Below are positions 62,180-64,000 of a stretch of DNA of 64,000 nt, piece after piece. The notes under the pieces were generated by a model. It searched no databases and was not told the DNA's origin. It saw only the letters and a list, made by a program, of their open reading frames with translations. The stretch spans positions 2,232,001 through 2,296,000 of the forward strand of contig OZ250157.1 of NCBI GenBank assembly GCA_965237765.1, in the 5' to 3' direction. This DNA comes from WTGJ01 sp965237765. GTDB lineage: Bacteria > Chloroflexota > Anaerolineae > Aggregatilineales > Phototrophicaceae. The position numbers and the translations under genes are program-made. Every line of letters starts with the position of its first letter. Position 1 is the stretch's first letter.

Positions 62180-62884
62180 ATGGAAATAGCGATTGTGGCC
62201 CGCGCGGAAGACCTGCACAAGACCCTCCAAGTCGGGCAGGTGGAGGTGCGGGCGCTTCAGGGCGTATCATTGGAAATCGCGCGCGGCGAGATGCTGGGCA
62301 TCATCGGCCCTTCGGGTAGCGGCAAGTCTACGCTGATGGGTTTGCTGGGCGGTTTGGATGCGCCTACGAGCGGACGCGTCAGCATTGATGGCACGGATAT
62401 CACCGAGCTGAGTGAGCGCGCTCTCACCCGCATCCGCAACGAGAAGATTGGTTTTGTCTTCCAATCTTTCAACCTCATCTCGACCTTGACGGCACTGGAA
62501 AATGTAGCATTGCCAGTGCAATTTTCGAATTCCCGGAAATTCCCGCCAAAACAGCGCGCGCGTGAGCTGTTGCAATTGATGGGGCTTGGTGATCGCCTGA
62601 GTCATCGACCGAGTCAATTGAGTGGCGGCGAGCAACAACGCGTGGCCATAGCGCGCGCTATGGCGAATGAGCCGGCACTTTTGCTCTGCGATGAACCGAC
62701 GGGCAACCTGGATTCGGAAGCGAGCGCGCACGTGCTGGAAACCCTGCGCGCCGTTCGCGACGATTTAGGTGCGACGGTCGTTATCGTTACGCATGACATG
62801 CAGGTGGCCGAGCAGCTTGACCGTCTGATCACGTTGGTGGATGGGCGGGTCGTCAGCAATGCCCCACCGGTGAAGGCGAATTAG
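62180..62884 (+). CDS. MacB/LolD-type ABC transporter ATP-binding protein
   Basis: A 234-residue single ATPase domain of the MacB/LolD/FtsE class: Walker A IIGPSGSGKSTLMGLLGGL (the LLGGLDxP extension is typical), Q-loop IGFVFQSFNLISTLTALENV, signature SQLSGGEQQRVAIARAMAN, Walker B LLLCDEPTGNLDSEAS and H-loop VVIVTHDMQV. These proteins drive mechanotransmission or lipoprotein and peptide export with an FtsX-type partner, encoded next. The ATG at 62180 has a weak ribosome site (GAGGCAAAACC). Confidence 0.93.
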   Translation: MEIAIVARAEDLHKTLQVGQVEVRALQGVSLEIARGEMLGIIGPSGSGKSTLMGLLGGLDAPTSGRVSIDGTDITELSERALTRIRNEKIGFVFQSFNLISTLTALENVALPVQFSNSRKFPPKQRARELLQLMGLGDRLSHRPSQLSGGEQQRVAIARAMANEPALLLCDEPTGNLDSEASAHVLETLRAVRDDLGATVVIVTHDMQVAEQLDRLITLVDGRVVSNAPPVKAN

Positions 62885-62893
62885 GTGGCAATG

Positions 62894-64000
62894 ATGGCAA
62901 CTTTGTTGGAGCAAATGCGCTTTTACCTATCGCATTCTTGGAATGACCTGCTCGTCAATCGGCGGCTCTCGGCCTTCGCTTTGCTGAGTATTGGCGCTGG
63001 CGTCGCGGCCATCGTTAGCTTGCAGCTGCTGGCGGGGATGATTGGCGATTCGCTGACCGGCTCGCTGCAAGAGCGCAACCGCGGCGATATTGTCGTGCAA
63101 CTGGCTGCTGGCTCTTCTTTCAGCGTGACCGTCCGCACGAGCAGCAGTTCGGGAGAGGCGACCGATGAAATAACGGACGAAGTAACGGCTTTCGAGGCAG
63201 CGGAAGAAGCTGGATATATCCGTAAAGTCGAGGCTGTGTTTGGTGCTTCCGAATATTTCATTAGTCAGGAAGGTGTCGATGCCCTGGGCGATTGGGTTGA
63301 CGAGGAATTCCCCGGCGCGATCGATTTCAGTTATGGCTACGCACTGAGTGACGATATCAGCGTCTTCCTCGGCAACGGCCCGGGCGGGGCGATGAATGTC
63401 GTCGGCCGCGGCGCTTTCACGAGCAACCTCGTCCCTATATTGGTGGATAGCGCGAGTTTCCCGCTCTACGGCAGCGTGCGGAGCTTAGCTGGTGAAGAAG
63501 TACGCGATTTGCTTCAGAATCCTACCGATATCGTGGTGGATGAGCAGACCGCGCGCACCCTGGAATTGCAGGTGGGCGATGCCGTCCGCTTGAGTGGCAG
63601 CGACGCTGATTTTGTCGTGCGTGGCGTCGTCGCCACCGAAGCCGAGGTGCTGGATCCACTGAGCGATATCTTCATCGCAATTTTTGGATTTTACTACCTG
63701 GATAACAGCGCGCTAACGCTCTTTGAAAACACACCACCATTGCTCAACACGGTGCAATTGCGCCTCGCTGATCCTGCGCAACTGGATGCAGTGAACGATG
63801 CATTGCTTGCCGCTTTCCCCTATTTCGACACGACGACGACGAGCGATATCGCCGCCCAAAATGAAGATATCGCCGATACGCTCAACGACCTGGTGACGGT
63901 GATGGGCATGATATCGTTGCTCATTGGTAGCATCGGCGTCATCAACACGATGCAAGTAGTGGTGCGGCGGCGGATGCAGGAAATCGCTGTGCTGAAAACG
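62894..64000 (+). CDS. FtsX/MacB-type ABC permease (3' end beyond window)
   Basis: 369 codons are seen, open to the window end. An N-terminal membrane span (LSAFALLSIGAGVAAIVSLQ) is followed by a large extracytoplasmic MacB-like periplasmic domain (about residues 45-325, with VVDEQTARTLELQVGDAVRL typical of it), then a second span (LVTVMGMISLLIGSIGVINTMQVVV) and RRRMQEIAVLKT, the conserved cytoplasmic loop of the FtsX domain. I prefer ATG 62894 to 62891 because AGGTGG is then five bases away. It forms the transporter with the preceding ATPase. Confidence 0.9.
   Translation, partial: MATLLEQMRFYLSHSWNDLLVNRRLSAFALLSIGAGVAAIVSLQLLAGMIGDSLTGSLQERNRGDIVVQLAAGSSFSVTVRTSSSSGEATDEITDEVTAFEAAEEAGYIRKVEAVFGASEYFISQEGVDALGDWVDEEFPGAIDFSYGYALSDDISVFLGNGPGGAMNVVGRGAFTSNLVPILVDSASFPLYGSVRSLAGEEVRDLLQNPTDIVVDEQTARTLELQVGDAVRLSGSDADFVVRGVVATEAEVLDPLSDIFIAIFGFYYLDNSALTLFENTPPLLNTVQLRLADPAQLDAVNDALLAAFPYFDTTTTSDIAAQNEDIADTLNDLVTVMGMISLLIGSIGVINTMQVVVRRRMQEIAVLKT

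Overview
The window is a gene-dense (about 60% G+C by eye), fully bacterial chromosomal segment with no rRNA, tRNA, CRISPR array, transposase or phage gene that I could find. Three BMP-type nucleoside/purine ABC importers, a class I ketol-acid reductoisomerase, a citramalate-based isoleucine route, an F420-type (DUF385) protein and extracytoplasmic binding proteins without a lipobox suggest a member of the Chloroflexota (Anaerolineae-like). This assignment is inference; there is no marker rRNA. Most starts have clear Shine-Dalgarno sequences, many operon genes overlap by 1-11 bases, and a few genes look leaderless.

Layout. 1-3.5 kb: DUF2332 protein (cut by the window edge), PAP2 phosphatase, EamA exporter. 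2.6-15.2 kb: branched-chain amino acid block on the minus strand, ilvD with its own promoter and then ilvB-ilvN-ilvC-leuA-leuC-leuD-cimA-leuB-3-hydroxyisobutyrate-dehydrogenase-like gene. Before ilvB lie a consensus-like promoter, a 32-residue leader peptide packed with Leu/Ile/Val codons and a terminator/antiterminator pair: a ribosome-mediated attenuator. 15.2-16.3 kb: a frameshifted VOC gene and a Crp-like regulator. 16.5-24.1 kb: nucleoside importer A and, divergently, an FAD-less fused xanthine dehydrogenase of the selenium-dependent type. 24.2-32.8 kb: a peptide importer (dppA-B-C) and a cell-wall recycling set (anmK, serine hydrolase, murQ, nagA). 32.9-39.4 kb: importer B, one permease of which carries an insertion of about 400 residues. 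39.7-44.4 kb: a large glutamate synthase gene behind a promoter with a perfect palindrome. 44.4-47.9 kb: oligoendopeptidase F, an M20-type carbamoylase/allantoate hydrolase, a DUF385 protein. 48.0-52.5 kb: trpD-C-F-B-A (no trpE or trpG). 52.7-57.5 kb: importer C. 57.6-58.3 kb: a deiodinase-like thioredoxin-fold gene with an in-frame UGA exactly at the catalytic position and a bacterial-SECIS-like hairpin just downstream, a strong selenoprotein candidate. 58.3-62.1 kb: two ABC exporter half-transporters, one frameshifted, one with a recent in-frame 84-bp tandem duplication. 62.2-64 kb: MacB/LolD-type ATPase and an FtsX-type permease cut by the window end.

How it fits together. The organism makes Ile, Leu and Val with attenuation control, and Trp from anthranilate onward. 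It takes up nucleosides/purines through three parallel BMP systems; a molybdenum hydroxylase next to one of them may oxidise purines. It recycles anhydro-MurNAc to GlcNAc-6-P and on to glucosamine-6-P. The most notable observations are the deiodinase-like selenoprotein candidate with its SECIS-like element, the ilv attenuator, the permease insertion, the 84-bp duplication, and the Asp/Met-rich C-terminal tails on two of the nucleoside-binding proteins.
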